Origin: Priapulus caudatus
Taxonomy: Eukaryota > Priapulida > Priapulimorpha > Priapulimorphida > Priapulidae
Assembly (NCBI RefSeq): GCF_000485595.1
Contig: NW_014577168.1
Span: forward strand, 361,475-397,149
Length of the DNA stretch: 35,675 bases
Reading direction: 5' to 3'
Shown piece after piece: positions 9,545 to 19,428 of this stretch. A program made the translations under genes and the position numbers. Each line of letters opens with the position of its first letter. The stretch's first letter is position 1. The notes below the pieces were generated by a model, which was not told the origin of the DNA, searched no databases, and was given only the letters and a program-made list of their open reading frames with translations.

Positions 9545-10089
9545 CTTAAATAAACAAAAGAAATTCGTCATTTACTAGCCTTAGAATACCTACGATTTAC
9601 TACGCGTGACTCAACCAACTTCAGCTCAAATCGTACACAGTACATTTACCTAGCAATGTGCGAAATCGTTTCCTCGTATACACCCGCAATCCGGAGATAC
9701 AGACTAAAATGTACGACACAATTTTTCATTATGTTGCCAGCAAACTGAATGTGTAAACCGCCCAACTCAAAACAAAAGGCAGCTACTACTGACTCGTGCG
9801 CCCTCGGCGATGCGGTGTGGCTCGCTGAGCTAATCTTTGACCTATTTACAGCTGCCTTTTGCTTCGAGTTAGGCGGTTTACACATTCAGTTTACTGGCAA
9901 CATAATGGAAAATCGTGTCGTACGTTTTAGTCTGTATCTCCGGATTGCGGGTGTATAAGAGGAAACGATTTTGCACGATGCTAGGCGAATGTACTGTGTA
10001 CGATTTGAGCTCAAGTTGGTTGAGTTACGCATAGTAAATCGTAGATATTCTAAGGCTAATAAATGACGAATTTCCCTTGTTTATTGAAG
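9545..10089. mobile_element. 545-bp fold-back MITE
   Basis: Two arms of roughly 235-240 bp are inverted copies of each other. The left starts AATAAACAAAAGAAATTCGT and the right is its mirror. Matching internal blocks include CCTCGTATACACCCGCAATC and AAACTGAATGTGTAAACCGC. A short central spacer of about 65 bp (9785-9850) separates them. The two arms differ by a handful of substitutions, so insertion was fairly recent. The element ends about 20 bp inside the intron, next to the donor of the rhodanese exon ending at 10112. A relic lies at the window start. Confidence 0.85.
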
Positions 10090-10111
10090 TATCTACTCCT
10101 GGTATGTATAC

Positions 10112-10226
10112 GTCTGGCTTCTTCATTGAATATCTGTTGCCATAGCAGATCCTTTGCAGTAGAAGGCTTTACATGTATAGCTCCAGGCAAATGGCTAATT
10201 TCAAATTCCTCCCGTTCACGAACATC
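10112..10226 (-). CDS. Rhodanese-domain protein, N-terminal DVRE exon
   Basis: 115-bp exon with acceptor TTATTCACAG before 10226 and donor AGAC|GTATAC. It encodes DVREREEFEISHLPGAIHVK followed by about 18 residues. LxDVRxxxEFxxxHxPGAxHV is the diagnostic first half of the rhodanese fold (CH2A-type motif). It starts in phase 0 and ends with one base, which joins the exon at 8383 to give a Gln codon and continuous frame. The 1.7-kb intron between this exon and the next holds the fold-back MITE and a hAT-like element. Confidence 0.87.
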
Positions 10227-10599
10227 CTGTGAATAAGAAAATTGTTAATTAAGTTAGAAACGCACAATAATGCCAGCGACGGTACAGTGAATTTAATTAC
10301 AAAATGATTTTCTGCGACGAGGCAATGAACACTGGTGGTGCTGGTATCAGACTGAACCTGTGGCAGCGCAAAGGAATATACATACATGTGTACGGTTAGA
10401 GATAAGCTCTACCAGCTAGCTGTGGGACTGAACTCAACAGTGTATTTAGGTTTACTACCTAGAGAGAACAGTATACAATATACATACAGTACATGATTCT
10501 ATACCATATCTAGCACTACAGGCTGCAGCCTTCATATCACAGGCACTTGAAACGTCTCAATAAAAAAAAAAGTATATAAACACGAAATGTATTTACTAC

Positions 10600-10672
10600 C
10601 AGTCTTAATGTTTCTCTACTCTTTCGCCTATTATTGCCGATAACTTCCTGTAAATGCCGTTCAAATGCTCCT
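10600..10672 (-). CDS. Rhodanese-domain protein, upstream exon (N-terminal, possibly incomplete)
   Basis: 73-bp candidate exon with acceptor GTGTTGCAG before 10672 and donor CTG|GTAGTA at its end. The frame GAFERHLQEVIGNNRRKSRE then TLRL joins DVRE in phase 0, giving the hydrophobic strand (LRL-DVR) that precedes the DVR motif in rhodaneses. The frame is also open upstream to an ATG at 10731, so this may be the first coding exon rather than an internal one. In that case the N-terminus would be a cysteine-rich stretch of low credibility. The 5' end of the gene is unresolved. Confidence 0.55.
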
Positions 10673-10794
10673 CTGCAACACACAACTACACCGCACGCAC
10701 GCACGCACGCCGCTGTGCACAAACAACACATAATAATGTCTGTTTGATATCTAATATCTGAGACAGGGGTCTAAAAACAAACTCCACGAAAACT

Positions 10795-11070
10795 GGGCGC
10801 AATCCAACCGACATTTCGGCATCGACGGCTAGAGGCCATCTCCAAACGGCCCATATTAATTTTTGGCGGTGGCGCGCCTTACGGGTAACACGTAGTAGAT
10901 CCTACAAGAAACCCTAAGAAATGCTGTCACGCAGCGACCACGCGCTCTCTCATTCGCCGCTACGTGATGACGTGGGCTACTGCCGAATATAGCGTCACGT
11001 CTATCACAGAGGTTTTAACGAAGACGCGTACGGCGCTCCACGTGGGCTGGCGCGGTCTAGATGCTATCTC
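10795..11070. promoter_or_regulatory. CpG-rich block, possible promoter region of the rhodanese gene
   Basis: This is a GC- and CpG-rich interval in otherwise AT-rich DNA, immediately upstream (minus strand) of the rhodanese exons. It contains GGCGCGCC, a TGACGTGG CRE-like half site at about 10,967, CACGTGG E-box-like sites, and minus-strand ATGGCC/ATGGGCC motifs. No coding exon with family resemblance was found in it. The promoter role is inferred from position and composition only. Confidence 0.3.
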
Positions 11071-11077
11071 CAAAACA

Positions 11078-12350
11078 ATATTTTGGGTCGGATATACCCC
11101 CGTCACGCCCTCAGTGCTACTAGATTCACCTATCCAATGCCCGCAACAAAAATTGCAACAATTTTTACAAGGGTGACTGCAGACGATAAACCCGCACCCT
11201 CAGATTAGCAAAGCGGAGTTTACGTCTGCATTTGCGGACTAAGGGCCACCTGGGAGTTAAGAAGCGAATTTACACACACTGCTCTGTCGCTGTGAACAAA
11301 GGCTATGTCAGTTAACTTATTAATATTGTAATAGAGGCAACGACCTGTAACTGCAGAGAAACCATGATTAGTGATTTTCACAAAGAGGTTGCTGCAACTG
11401 ACAGTGTTACAGTAAAACTTAAATGTTATTGCCATATTGGTGCTGGTTCAATTGTTTTTTAATTGAATGAAAGGCATAGGCCTAGTTATCAGACAGTAAT
11501 TAATAATGGTAGACTTGCGATTTCACACAGGAAATCACTAAAAGACTATTAACAAGTTTACATTAAAGTCAGAAGACAGTAGATAGTTTGCTGCTAAAGA
11601 GTAAAGGAGGCAGAGAACGCCCACAGTCGCAGTTTTGCATACGTAGACCTAGGACCGTCTAGTTTTTTCAACTGCGTGAATATTCTCGTTTATTTTATTT
11701 TGCTATCCATGGTGCACGTCACATTTTTAATTCGTTACATAACTATTAGTGATTCTCCTCCTCACAAATGACACATAATTCTTTACGCTAAGTATTTAAT
11801 CAGATTATACAGGACGTTACCTCTCATTTGGACCTCTTTTAGATGACATTTGTAAAATCAACAATTTCTCTCCGCCATTTTTGTCACTTTGCCAACAGCG
11901 TTTTTGGTGCCATCTATCGTAAATTACTGTACTTATTTCAATCGTCATCATTTTTACCTCTGCTCGAGGAGCTGTAATAATGATGTCTAATTCAGTAATT
12001 GTACTATTTCAAAAATGAAGTTAATTTGAAGAGAAAGTAGATTGTGGTGGGGGTAAATATAATTAAGTATAATAAATTTTTTGTTCTGTTCTCAATCTCA
12101 TTGCCATTAGAAAGAGAGATAAACGCCTATAATTTGCGTGTGACATAATTACTATAATTAGTCTATTCGTATTATGCATAAATTTTATACTATATGAACA
12201 ATAAAAACCGCAAAGAATACTTTTAAGTGGTTACAAAATAATTGTTTTTATTTGAATATAAAAAATCCTTGGTGTAGACATAGGTTCTCATGAGTATATA
12301 TTATGTGCATAATCTCTTATATAAAGGGCGAGCCTGTTTTTGTGTCTGTC
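11078..12350 (+). repeat. 1.3-kb dispersed repeat, copy 2
   Basis: Direct-orientation partner of 3,977-5,281, ending exactly with the Helitron-like TTATATAAAGGGCGAGCCTG and TGTGTCTGTC. Sequence identity to copy 1 then stops abruptly. Copy 2 has fewer stray insertions and is probably the better representation of the family. No protein-coding content is recognisable. Confidence 0.85.
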
Positions 12351-13481
12351 AGCAGGTGACATTTACAAATCAAACACCTACTACACCTACTGGAAGTGTA
12401 CTGGCACTGGTTGTTACTGACGTTTTTGTTGAGTTTCAATACAAATTTTGTTCTAGAGGAAGGAACTTGTTAGAAGGAAGGAAGTTAGAGGAAGGAACTT
12501 GTGTTGTTAAAGGTTCTTGTTAGGGAAGTTACCGATGTTCAGTTGTATATTCACCTTCGCCCGCTTGCATAAAGGCTGTCGTCGCGATCGGTTACCCGGT
12601 GTATATACAGTACACTACCGGGAGTAGGGATAGTAGCTAGTCATTTTTTTATAAATGACCCCCAATGGCATTTTTAAGCTTATTCGATAGCCCCAGTCAC
12701 AAAAAACAGAGATCCGTTTACAGAATTAAAAAAATCCACTCCTGTGACGAGTTACGGGCTTTTTTGTGACAACATTTTGACCCATTTTTGGGAAGGGGAG
12801 CAAAATGGGAGCAAAATGGTACATTTTTGGAGCATTTTTACCAATTTTCGTGACTTAATTAGTTATATCTTATACATTTCTTAACCAATTACCCTGGTAT
12901 TAATATGAGGTAAGTTCCCACAAAAGGTAAGTGATAGCCGTAATTTGACCTCTCAGTGACCCCACTGTGATGACCTGTGACGTCATCAAATTGACCTCAC
13001 CAGGTAAAAATTCAGGTAAATCTCATTTTACACCCTATGTTTGCTCTTATTTCAGTTTTAATTGCACTATATCATTAGTTAGCTATATTTACAAGAATGC
13101 TACCAATGCATACTTGTGCTGTTATTTTCAGTTTAGTTGTTATTGTTGCCATGGAAACAGATCAGAAAGTGGAAGCTCCCCCCTTTTCAAAAATCCTGGA
13201 TCCGCCCCTGCCTAAGCCAGCTTACTACATACTAGTGTGCATGGATAGGGCGCGGACACGTCAGCGACGTGTAGCTATAAAGGGAATAATGTAGGTAGGA
13301 CTGACGCTAAGCGTTTAAGCCGAAGAGGCGAGAGAAAAGGCGAGCTTGCACGAAGGAAGCCATCTTTCTTGCATGCTCTTTCTCTCTCACGCACGCACGC
13401 ATGCCCATGTGCTGGCTCACTCCCTCTTTCTCGCTAACCATAATTTGATGGATCATACGTGCTGCACATAACTCTCAGTGT
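12351..13481. other. Intergenic repeat-rich stretch without recognised genes
   Basis: A plus-strand open frame continues to 12,523 through a GAAGGAACTTGT-type short repeat, but it has no family resemblance. From about 12,640 to 13,215 the sequence looks like an old interspersed element. It contains GTGACGTCATCAAATTGACC flanked by GTGACC/GACCTC motifs, and ends at 13,190-13,209 with AAATCCTGGATCCGCCCCTG, whose inverse CAGGGGCGGATCCAGG resembles a DNA-transposon end. A CGCACGCACGCATG microsatellite follows near 13,390. Confidence 0.4.
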
Positions 13482-13705
13482 AGCTGCCAGGGTCTATGTC
13501 CCCCAGGGTACTGCCGGAACGTACCCTGGTAACTATCTAATATGGTTAGGGTTAGGGAGTAGGCGTAGGCAACTCCCTAAACTCATTAGTGGAGTAGGCG
13601 AGGTACGGTCCGGCATATTAGATAGTACCACGATACGTTCCGGTATACCGGACCGTACCAAGGGTACGTTCCGGCAGTACCCTGGGGGACATAGACCCTG
13701 GCAGC
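13482..13705. mobile_element. ~224-bp MITE with long inverted ends
   Basis: The left arm GCTGCCAGGGTCTATGTCCC continuing to CGGAACGTACC is repeated inverted at the right end over more than 40 bp. The flanks CTCAGTGT (13474-13481) and CTCAATGT (13706-13713) form a near-perfect 8-bp duplication, which points to hAT. Two TTAGGG units lie inside. The arms are rich in GTACCG/CCGGTA so the whole element can fold. Confidence 0.7.
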
Positions 13706-13877
13706 CTCAATGTGACTTTCCGTGTGTTAGTGTTTCGATAGTGTTGCTTCATTCAATCAGCCGCTCATCAACTTACTTGATGTACTTCTATGCATTTACA
13801 TAATTACGCAAGTAATTAACGCCAGCCACCGTCGTTCTCATGTAAGCGAATTTCTACCAGTTGGTTGGAATGTCCCC

Positions 13878-14170
13878 TATTACCAGAGCCCTGTAGACAC
13901 GGAGGCTTTGAGGTTTTTGACCACCGTGCAAGGTCCTGTGTGCTGCAGTGGTTACGTCAAGTGTAGTGTACGTAGTGTGGTATTACCAGAGCCCTGTAGA
14001 CCTGGAGGCCTTGAGGTTTCCAACCATTATGCAAGGTCCTGTGTGCTGCAGTACGGCTAGGTCGAGTGTAGTGTAGTGTGGTATTACCAGAGCCCTGTAG
14101 ACCTGGAGGCCTTGAGGTTTTGCAACCACCGTGCAAGGTGCTGCAGTGGCCAGGTCAAGTGTAGTGCAGT
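13878..14170 (+). repeat. Three-copy tandem repeat, ~101-103 bp unit
   Basis: Units begin TATTACCAGAGCCCTGTAGA at 13,878, 13,981 and 14,082, and each contains GGAGGC..TTGAGGTTT, GTGCAAGGT and GCTGCAGT. The third unit is slightly shortened. Unit spacing is 103 then 101 bp. No coding or hairpin role is apparent. Confidence 0.85.
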
Positions 14171-15717
14171 GACCCGAGAAGAAGAAGACCGGTTGGTTAG
14201 GCATTTCACAGAAAATGTGTAAACCCAAAATAATCCCGAACGAAGAAAATTTGCTAAAAACAATGATCAACAACGAAATTACGTGCACGAACATTTTAAT
14301 GGTTCATTATGCTTATGTAGTGCCAACTCCATTATAATTCTAATGTAGCATTTACTTGTCGAACTACGGGAGAGGGGGTAAATTACGTAGCCTTTTAATT
14401 AGAAGATAGAAGCTAGCATGCAGCCATGGCTGTTTACAATAAACAGTTTGCGCCAAGGGTTCGCCCTAGCACATCTAATAAAATAGACCACCACTGCCTT
14501 GGTTACTTTTACACGCAAATATATACACATTGGGATGCTGTAATTTGATTCAGTTTAGTAGGCATTTTTTTCTCTGAAGATTTGATTGGGAGAAAATGCG
14601 GCCAAAATGTTTAGCCATTATGAAACGGTATCATAGAAAACATTTAATACTGAATTTCATGAAACATCAAATGAAGAGAATTATTGAGTGTGTACAACTT
14701 ATGATACCAAATGGACTGAAATCACACCAAATATTTTTACAAGCATTGCATAACAAAACAAAAAAGATCTCTTCGCAACAAGACGTACTGCGAAATACAC
14801 AACAGCGGAAGAAAACTACCCACACAAAACTATAATAATATATCTAATTTTTCAATGTCATCATCAAATATGGGATGGATACAAAACACAACAGCACAAA
14901 AATCATACGACCGGGTTCTTATTTTGACTTAGGCAGGAACTATTTTCCAGAGTATTTCATTCGAGTTTTACACACAATTTTACGCTACATCACAATAAGC
15001 CTGCACAGAAAAGAACGCAATTACTGTGGTCTATTATAGCTGGTTATACCATAATATTATACACAGTGGAGTATTGTGCATATGATTCCAAAATAACAGT
15101 ACGAACAAGTAATCAGATTTTTTAAGCATGTGCATTATCGGACGTGTGCCACTGATATGTTGATTTTATATGTACATCAGAATAAAACTCGGCAAGTATT
15201 AGAAACTTAATCTCAGTTGATTGTTTTTTGTTTTTCCCTCCATTGCACGAGTTTGGAACGACAGCGTAACACAACTGTCCCCACCTTATCAGACCTTGTC
15301 AACATCAGAGTGAGATAAAATCCTGAACGCATCTACCGTACGAGTATCGATAAATTCATGACGAAACAAGGTGGAATAGTAGCATGGAATTCACAGTGTT
15401 GAGAAAATGATACTAGTTTACTATTTACTCTAGTGTACAGACACAAAGCAACACGTCGGTATACGCACCCACTAAAACAGTTAGTTACTTATTACTTAGT
15501 AAACCAGATCGATCTTAGCATCATCTAATTTGCATACGTGTCAGCCATTTTTCAATTTTATCAATGCAAGCCAGTTGTTTGGTTAAGGGTGGTCAAGCAC
15601 ATTGATGCACACATACACGCACACACACACACGTTACAAGCATCCAGTATAGATGAACCTCACGTTACCTAGCTCTATTATATGACGAGCGCTCAGCTAG
15701 AGCGTAGTTAATCGAGC
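14171..15717. other. AT-rich intergenic stretch, nothing recognised
   Basis: I see no exon with a recognisable product. A 79-codon plus-strand frame at 14,596-14,835 is lysine-rich by base composition and matches no family I know. A short (CA)n run lies near 15,610-15,632. Confidence 0.5.
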
Positions 15718-15720
15718 TTA

Positions 15721-15889
15721 AGCCCGGCGCACATGCGAGTAATTTTACTCAAGTAAAATGATGCATGCGTCAATATACTCACGTGTGCAGCGGATTTTCG
15801 TTGAGCATTTTCAACGGTGGTTTTTCGTTGAGTATTTTGACGCATGCGTCATTTTACTTGAGTAAAATTACTCGCGTGTGCGCCGGGCT
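15721..15889. mobile_element. 169-bp palindromic MITE with TTA target duplication (PIF/Harbinger-like)
   Basis: The arms AGCCCGGCGCACATGCGAGT and AATTTTACTCAAGTAAAATG are mirrored at the right end (ACTCGCGTGTGCGCCGGGCT). TTA flanks both sides (15718-15720 and 15890-15892), the 3-bp duplication characteristic of PIF/Harbinger elements. The arms contain the nested palindromes TTTTACTCAAGTAAAA and ATGCATGCGTCA. There is no coding capacity. Confidence 0.82.
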
Positions 15890-16135
15890 TTAGCATTGAC
15901 GTTAGTTCTTCAACAGACTTCTAATGCATTTTACATAAAGAGAGGCCTCTAACGGCTCATCTCACTGCAGCATGAAATGATTACGCACCATATCTCCACA
16001 TTACCGCAACCTAACCAGCAACCCATGCAATTACCGCTCGCGTAGCACCCGAGGAAGCAAATTGAGTGTGCGTGCGTCCGCCTACGACAGGGAAACCACC
16101 TCTCTCGCGCAGCGTCGACGCGCCACGCAGCGACT

Positions 16136-16588
16136 TGCCCCGTACAGATGCCAAATTTGATACCACATCAAACTAGTCTGGGCCTGACACGAGCTAAATT
16201 TTTGCAGTGTGTACACGCTATCCCATGCTAAATATGCAGCACTGGGCAAGACTAAATTAACCCCGCAAATGGAGGTGGGCCAGGCCCGCTTAGTAGTTAG
16301 TCCATACTTAGTTGGCCCATGCTAAACTGTGAGTGGTACGCAATCCAGTGCCAGGCCCGCACTAAATTTCGCAATACGCATGCGCACAGCTTTATTTCGG
16401 TCACATAAAAGTACAGTAGCTGTCTGCTGAGTGACAAAACAAACTGAGCATGCGCAGTCAACCCATGCAAAATTAGCACGGTTCAACATTTTGTGTCTGT
16501 AGGCTGCGAATATATCGCACGCCTGGCACAGGCCTAGCCCGGACTAGTTCGATGTGGGATCAAATTTTGCAGTCTGTACGGGGTAAAT
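16136..16588. mobile_element. ~450-bp MITE with ~50-bp inverted ends
   Basis: The left end CCCCGTACAGATGCCAAATTTG continuing to AACTAGTCTGGGCCTG is mirrored, with a few mismatches, at the right end (reverse complement CCCCGTACAGACTGCAAAAT). A direct GCGACT flanks it at 16,130-16,135 and 16,589-16,594 and may be the target duplication. The interior has no open frame of note but contains a potential minus-strand AATAAA at 16,391-16,396. Confidence 0.7.
16391..16396 (-). promoter_or_regulatory. Candidate AATAAA poly(A) signal for VPS13
   Basis: TTTATT on the plus strand gives AATAAA on the minus strand 330 bp downstream of the VPS13 stop at 16,726. It lies inside the MITE, so if used, the transcript end would be transposon-derived. 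I saw no AATAAA between it and the stop. Confidence 0.3.
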
Positions 16589-16725
16589 GCGACTGCCGCG
16601 GCTACGACAGGGAAACCACCTCGCTCACGCAGCTACTGCCCTGCTGTGGCCTACGACCAGGCAGATACTGACCCTGCCACGGCTACGACCGGGCAGCTAC
16701 TCGCGTGCGCTCATACGAAGCCGAG

Positions 16726-16970
16726 CTACTGCGACTGCTGGGCCTTCCACGCTGCGTACGACTCGGCGAGGTGGCGCGTGATCCACTCGGCGGACGCGTG
16801 GTCGGGCGCGCTGACCGACTTGCCGGCCATGCCGCTGCCAAACAGCCCGAGCTTCTTCTTCTTCGGCTCCTTCAAGATGACCTTGATCGTGTGGTCGTGG
16901 CAGGTGGGCGCCTCCTTCAGTTCCTCCCACGTGTACGTCCAGTCGCTCACCCACTGCCCGAACAGCTCGC
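16726..16970 (-). CDS. VPS13: VPS13 exon 10 (last): C-terminal PH-like domain end and stop
   Basis: Terminal exon with acceptor TTTCTGTGAAG before 16970 and TAG at 16728-16726. It contributes 2 bases plus 81 codons including the stop. It begins GELFGQWVSDWTYTWEELKE, matching the FGQW/L..EWQ..F(D/E)E segment of the C-terminal PH-like domain of animal VPS13A/C. It continues with a lysine cluster (KEPKKKK) and ends with AEWITRHL and a short tail. In VPS13 proteins this PH-like domain helps target the C-terminal end of the lipid-transfer rod to acceptor membranes. The lengths of all ten exons add to an uninterrupted 2,736 codons including the stop, which supports this as the true 3' end. Confidence 0.92.
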
Positions 16971-17194
16971 CTTCACAGAAAAAAAAACCATGGAAGAAAC
17001 AAGTCTAGATTTTAGTCTTACATATAATTTTAATATTAAGTTGGTGAATTTTAATCTTACCTTTAATTTTATTTGTAATTTTTATTTTTTTTTAAATTTT
17101 AGTCAAACAGACTTTTTCCTGACACAATATATACACAAGGTACGAAAATTTTTACCGTGTTTCGTAACTTGGCAACTAGGCACCGCATACGTAC

Positions 17195-17408
17195 CTTTGT
17201 TCACCATGACAACTCGCTTGTCGGTGACGAGCAGGATGTACTTGAGTTCCTTGAGGTCGAGCACCAGGTGCGACACGTATGTGTCCGTCTTTGCAAACTT
17301 GCCCTTGCTGACGTCCTGCAGTATCTGGTTGCCCTCGGCCTCACGCAGCTGGTAGGGCCGGATAACGCCGTCTGCGTGGATCATCCGCGGCGGCCGCTGT
17401 CGCCTCAC
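17195..17408 (-). CDS. VPS13: VPS13 exon 9: start of the PH-like domain
   Basis: 214-bp exon with acceptor GTGCGTGTAG before 17408 and donor AAAG|GTACGT. It encodes VRRQRPPRMIHADGVIRPYQ, then LREAEGNQILQDVSKGKFAK, then a hydrophobic strand-rich segment ending VVMVNK. The RPPR-(IM)-HADGVIRPY signature is diagnostic of VPS13 between the ATG2-C-like region and the PH-like domain. It enters in phase 0 after exon 8 and leaves in phase 1 into exon 10. A second, truncated version of the first ~96 bp exists at 20,107-20,202, fused to an exon 6-derived fragment. Confidence 0.92.
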
Positions 17409-17422
17409 CTACACGCACACAC

Positions 17423-17585
17423 CAGGGAGAAAAATAACTTCTTTCACAGGAGCTCTTTTTTTCAAGTCTGTGGGAAAAATAGCTCTCGGCAAACATTTTA
17501 CGGAGCCTATTTTGAGCGCCTCACGGGAGCGATTTCGGAGGTTTCAAGAGCGAATCGCTCATCGCTCCGTGTATTTTCTACCCTG
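17423..17585. mobile_element. hAT-like MITE in VPS13 intron 8 (copy B)
   Basis: Ends CAGGGAGAAAAATAAC / GTGTATTTTCTACCCTG. It is the same family as 332-520 by its ends and its internal GGAGCTCTTTTTTTCAAG block. The flanking ACACAC-rich sequence could hold an 8-bp duplication but is low complexity. The element is shared with the other duplicate (20,217-20,377), so it predates the duplication or the haplotype split. It starts 15 bp from the exon 9 acceptor. Confidence 0.7.
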
Positions 17586-17975
17586 ACACACCACGGGTGT
17601 TAACGAAAACCATGGGTTGAGATCATCAGATGCAAATTCACTTTTTTTAATTATAAAATGTTAATTTTAATGTTAAATTCTAAAAAAAAACATTTTCCGA
17701 ATTTTTCTCAAGACGGAAATCTGTCTACAGACGAACAATTAACAACAATGTACACCTGCAACAACGCGCGAGACATGGAGAAACGACGTGAAGCGATAAA
17801 AACTAGGGGAAAAAACACGTTGCGGACGGACAACGGACATGTTGGCGATTCCCACCAGCAGCGAAGCTTTCGAAGAAGCTGAATGTTAGAGGTTCCTTCC
17901 CCCTGCTGCACGCCGTCACTGTAAGGCTCTTTACACCAAGAGAGGGAGAGCAGAGACACCGGAGAAGAGCTTCAC

Positions 17976-18801
17976 CTCCTTCCGACATGTCCGCATCGCC
18001 GTATTGCGATGCTCTCCAGCGAACGTTGGCTCCGCAAAGTCGACGACGCCGCTCGTTGGCCGCGCAACGCCGCCGATCAGGACCCTTCCGGCGGCCCTTG
18101 AGAAATGCCGGCGGCCGCCTCCTGCTTGCGCGCCCTTCTACCGCTTCAGCACGACGCCTGCTCACTGCCGTCCCACACGCCCATACGAGCCCCTTGCTCG
18201 CCGCTGCGCAGCCCGGACTCTCAGTTCGCCGGGCCGCTTGTTCAGCTGTCGCGCGCTTGCGCTGGTAGTCGTCGTCGAGCGTGCCGCGCGGCGAGGCCGC
18301 TTGCCCGAGCGCGCCCGGATGCGCCCGACCGCGCCGCCGCGCCGCCGACGACGCCGCCGTAAGAATAGAGCGCATGCGCAGCTCCGAGCGCTCGAGTCCC
18401 TCGGTCGAACTCCCGGGCCCTGCACGACGCCCTGTCATCGGCCTCGTAGAACGAGGTCCGGTTGTACGCCGTCCTGAGCCCAGAGCTGATGAGGCCGAAC
18501 GGGTTCAGGCCAGCCGATCGCACCGAGCACGACACCTGCTGCCGCCCGCTGCCCGGACCGTAGCTGCCCATCGTCGCCTCCGCCTGAACCAGCTCACCTG
18601 CTGTAGCTAGAACGCGCTCTCGCGCTTCGAAGTACGCCAGCTTGAAGACGACGTCCTGCGATCTCGGTGACCGCTTCACGCCCGACGCTCTTGAGGAGGA
18701 GGCCACGACCAGGTTGGCGTGCAGTGGCGGCCGCCGGGCGAGCACGTGGCAAGGCTGGCCGCCGTACGGTTGCCGCCCTGAGAGAACTCTATCGTTGGCA
18801 C
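17976..18801 (-). pseudogene. Frameshifted second copy of VPS13 exon 8
   Basis: It aligns along its length with the clean exon at 20,768-21,535, including acceptor TTTTTAAG|GTG and the donor region, but is 826 bp instead of 768. Differences are mainly scattered one- or two-base insertions plus some substitutions, so the frame breaks every few dozen bases. Recognisable pieces such as [16 protein letters not shown] and EGLERSEL (shifted) appear in different frames. The insertion bias and even spread look like uncorrected long-read sequence rather than neutral decay, and the 10-N gap just beyond (18,982) supports that. A genuine decayed duplicate is the alternative. It should not be annotated as a functional exon from this sequence. 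Confidence 0.8.
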
Positions 18802-18981
18802 CTTAAAAATATAAATGACATTATATACGTATAGTAAATAAATATGTACATATAAATAAGTGCTATGTTGGTAATTATAATATAATATGTGCGTAGAAAT
18901 GCTTACCTTATCATGATGCTTTTTTTCTAACATCATGTTTTAGCGATATGGCGTCCTGAGTGGTTGGTTCACGTACTCTCT

Positions 18982-18991
18982 NNNNNNNNNN
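18982..18991. other. Assembly gap (10 N)
   Basis: Ten N bases interrupt VPS13 intron 7 in copy B. In copy A the corresponding place carries the 3-kb 27-bp minisatellite (21,715-24,690), and the flanks on both sides of the gap match the flanks of that array. The gap most likely stands for an unassembled minisatellite of unknown length. Confidence 0.97.
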
Positions 18992-19121
18992 ATATATAGA
19001 TTATTATAGATTATAACTGGATAGATTGTCGAGTATATCGAGCGTAGAACTTCGCGTTTCGAGAACCGGCACACGCGAATCTGGCGCAAAGGTTTGCGTC
19101 TCGAGATTTCGCTACACGCAC

Positions 19122-19340
19122 CTTGAGCGGCGAGAAGTGGAGGAGGTCGTAGTAGTTACGCGGTCCAGCAGCGAGCACGGTCGTCGCGAGGGTCTCACGA
19201 AGGTCGACGTGGGTCACCGCGCGATCCGCCTCCATCTGCCGCGGCTCGTAGAGCGGCACGTCGACACCCGGCGCAAACATCGCCAGCATGCCGTTGATAA
19301 AGCCCTGGTCGGCCTGCAGCGCCATCTCCTGGATGAGAAC
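19122..19340 (-). CDS. VPS13: VPS13 exon 7 (clean copy)
   Basis: 219-bp, phase 0-0 exon with acceptor TTTGTTTAG before 19340 and donor AAG|GTGCGT. It encodes VLIQEMALQADQGFINGMLA followed by MFAPGVDVPLYEPRQ and ends NYYDLLHFSPLKV at the splice. The VLIQEM(A/D)L..DQGF motif directly follows ..IKYFK in animal VPS13A/C proteins. HFSP(L/I)K then leads into exon 8, so exons 6, 7 and 8 are adjacent in the mature protein. This stretch belongs to the region before the ATG2-C-like domain. The homologous exon in the other copy (24,904-25,133) is frameshifted, so this is the only usable version. Confidence 0.9.
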
Positions 19341-19428
19341 CTAAACAAATAGGGCAATGAATGTAATCAGATAGAAAATGTGGAAATTGACTTGGAAAAT
19401 GCAACGATGTGGTTGCGTAACAATGTGA

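Larger units (their letters stand above)
16079..16715. repeat. CTACGAC tandem repeat interrupted by a MITE
   Basis: The block CTACGACAGGGAAACCACCT and its CTC..CGCAG continuation occur at 16,082 and again at 16,601. Further partial units with GGC(C)TACGACC(A/G)GGCAG follow at 16,649 and 16,679. The array runs up to 10 bp before the VPS13 stop codon (minus-strand 3' UTR side). The MITE at 16,136-16,588 splits it. Confidence 0.6.

Noticed and set aside
12290-12523. 77-codon frame ending in a GGKLEEGT-like repeat
   Set aside because: It starts inside the dispersed repeat and runs through a short GAAGGAAC tandem repeat. No recognisable domain.
14596-14835. 79-codon Lys-rich plus-strand frame
   Set aside because: AT-rich composition, no splice or family context.
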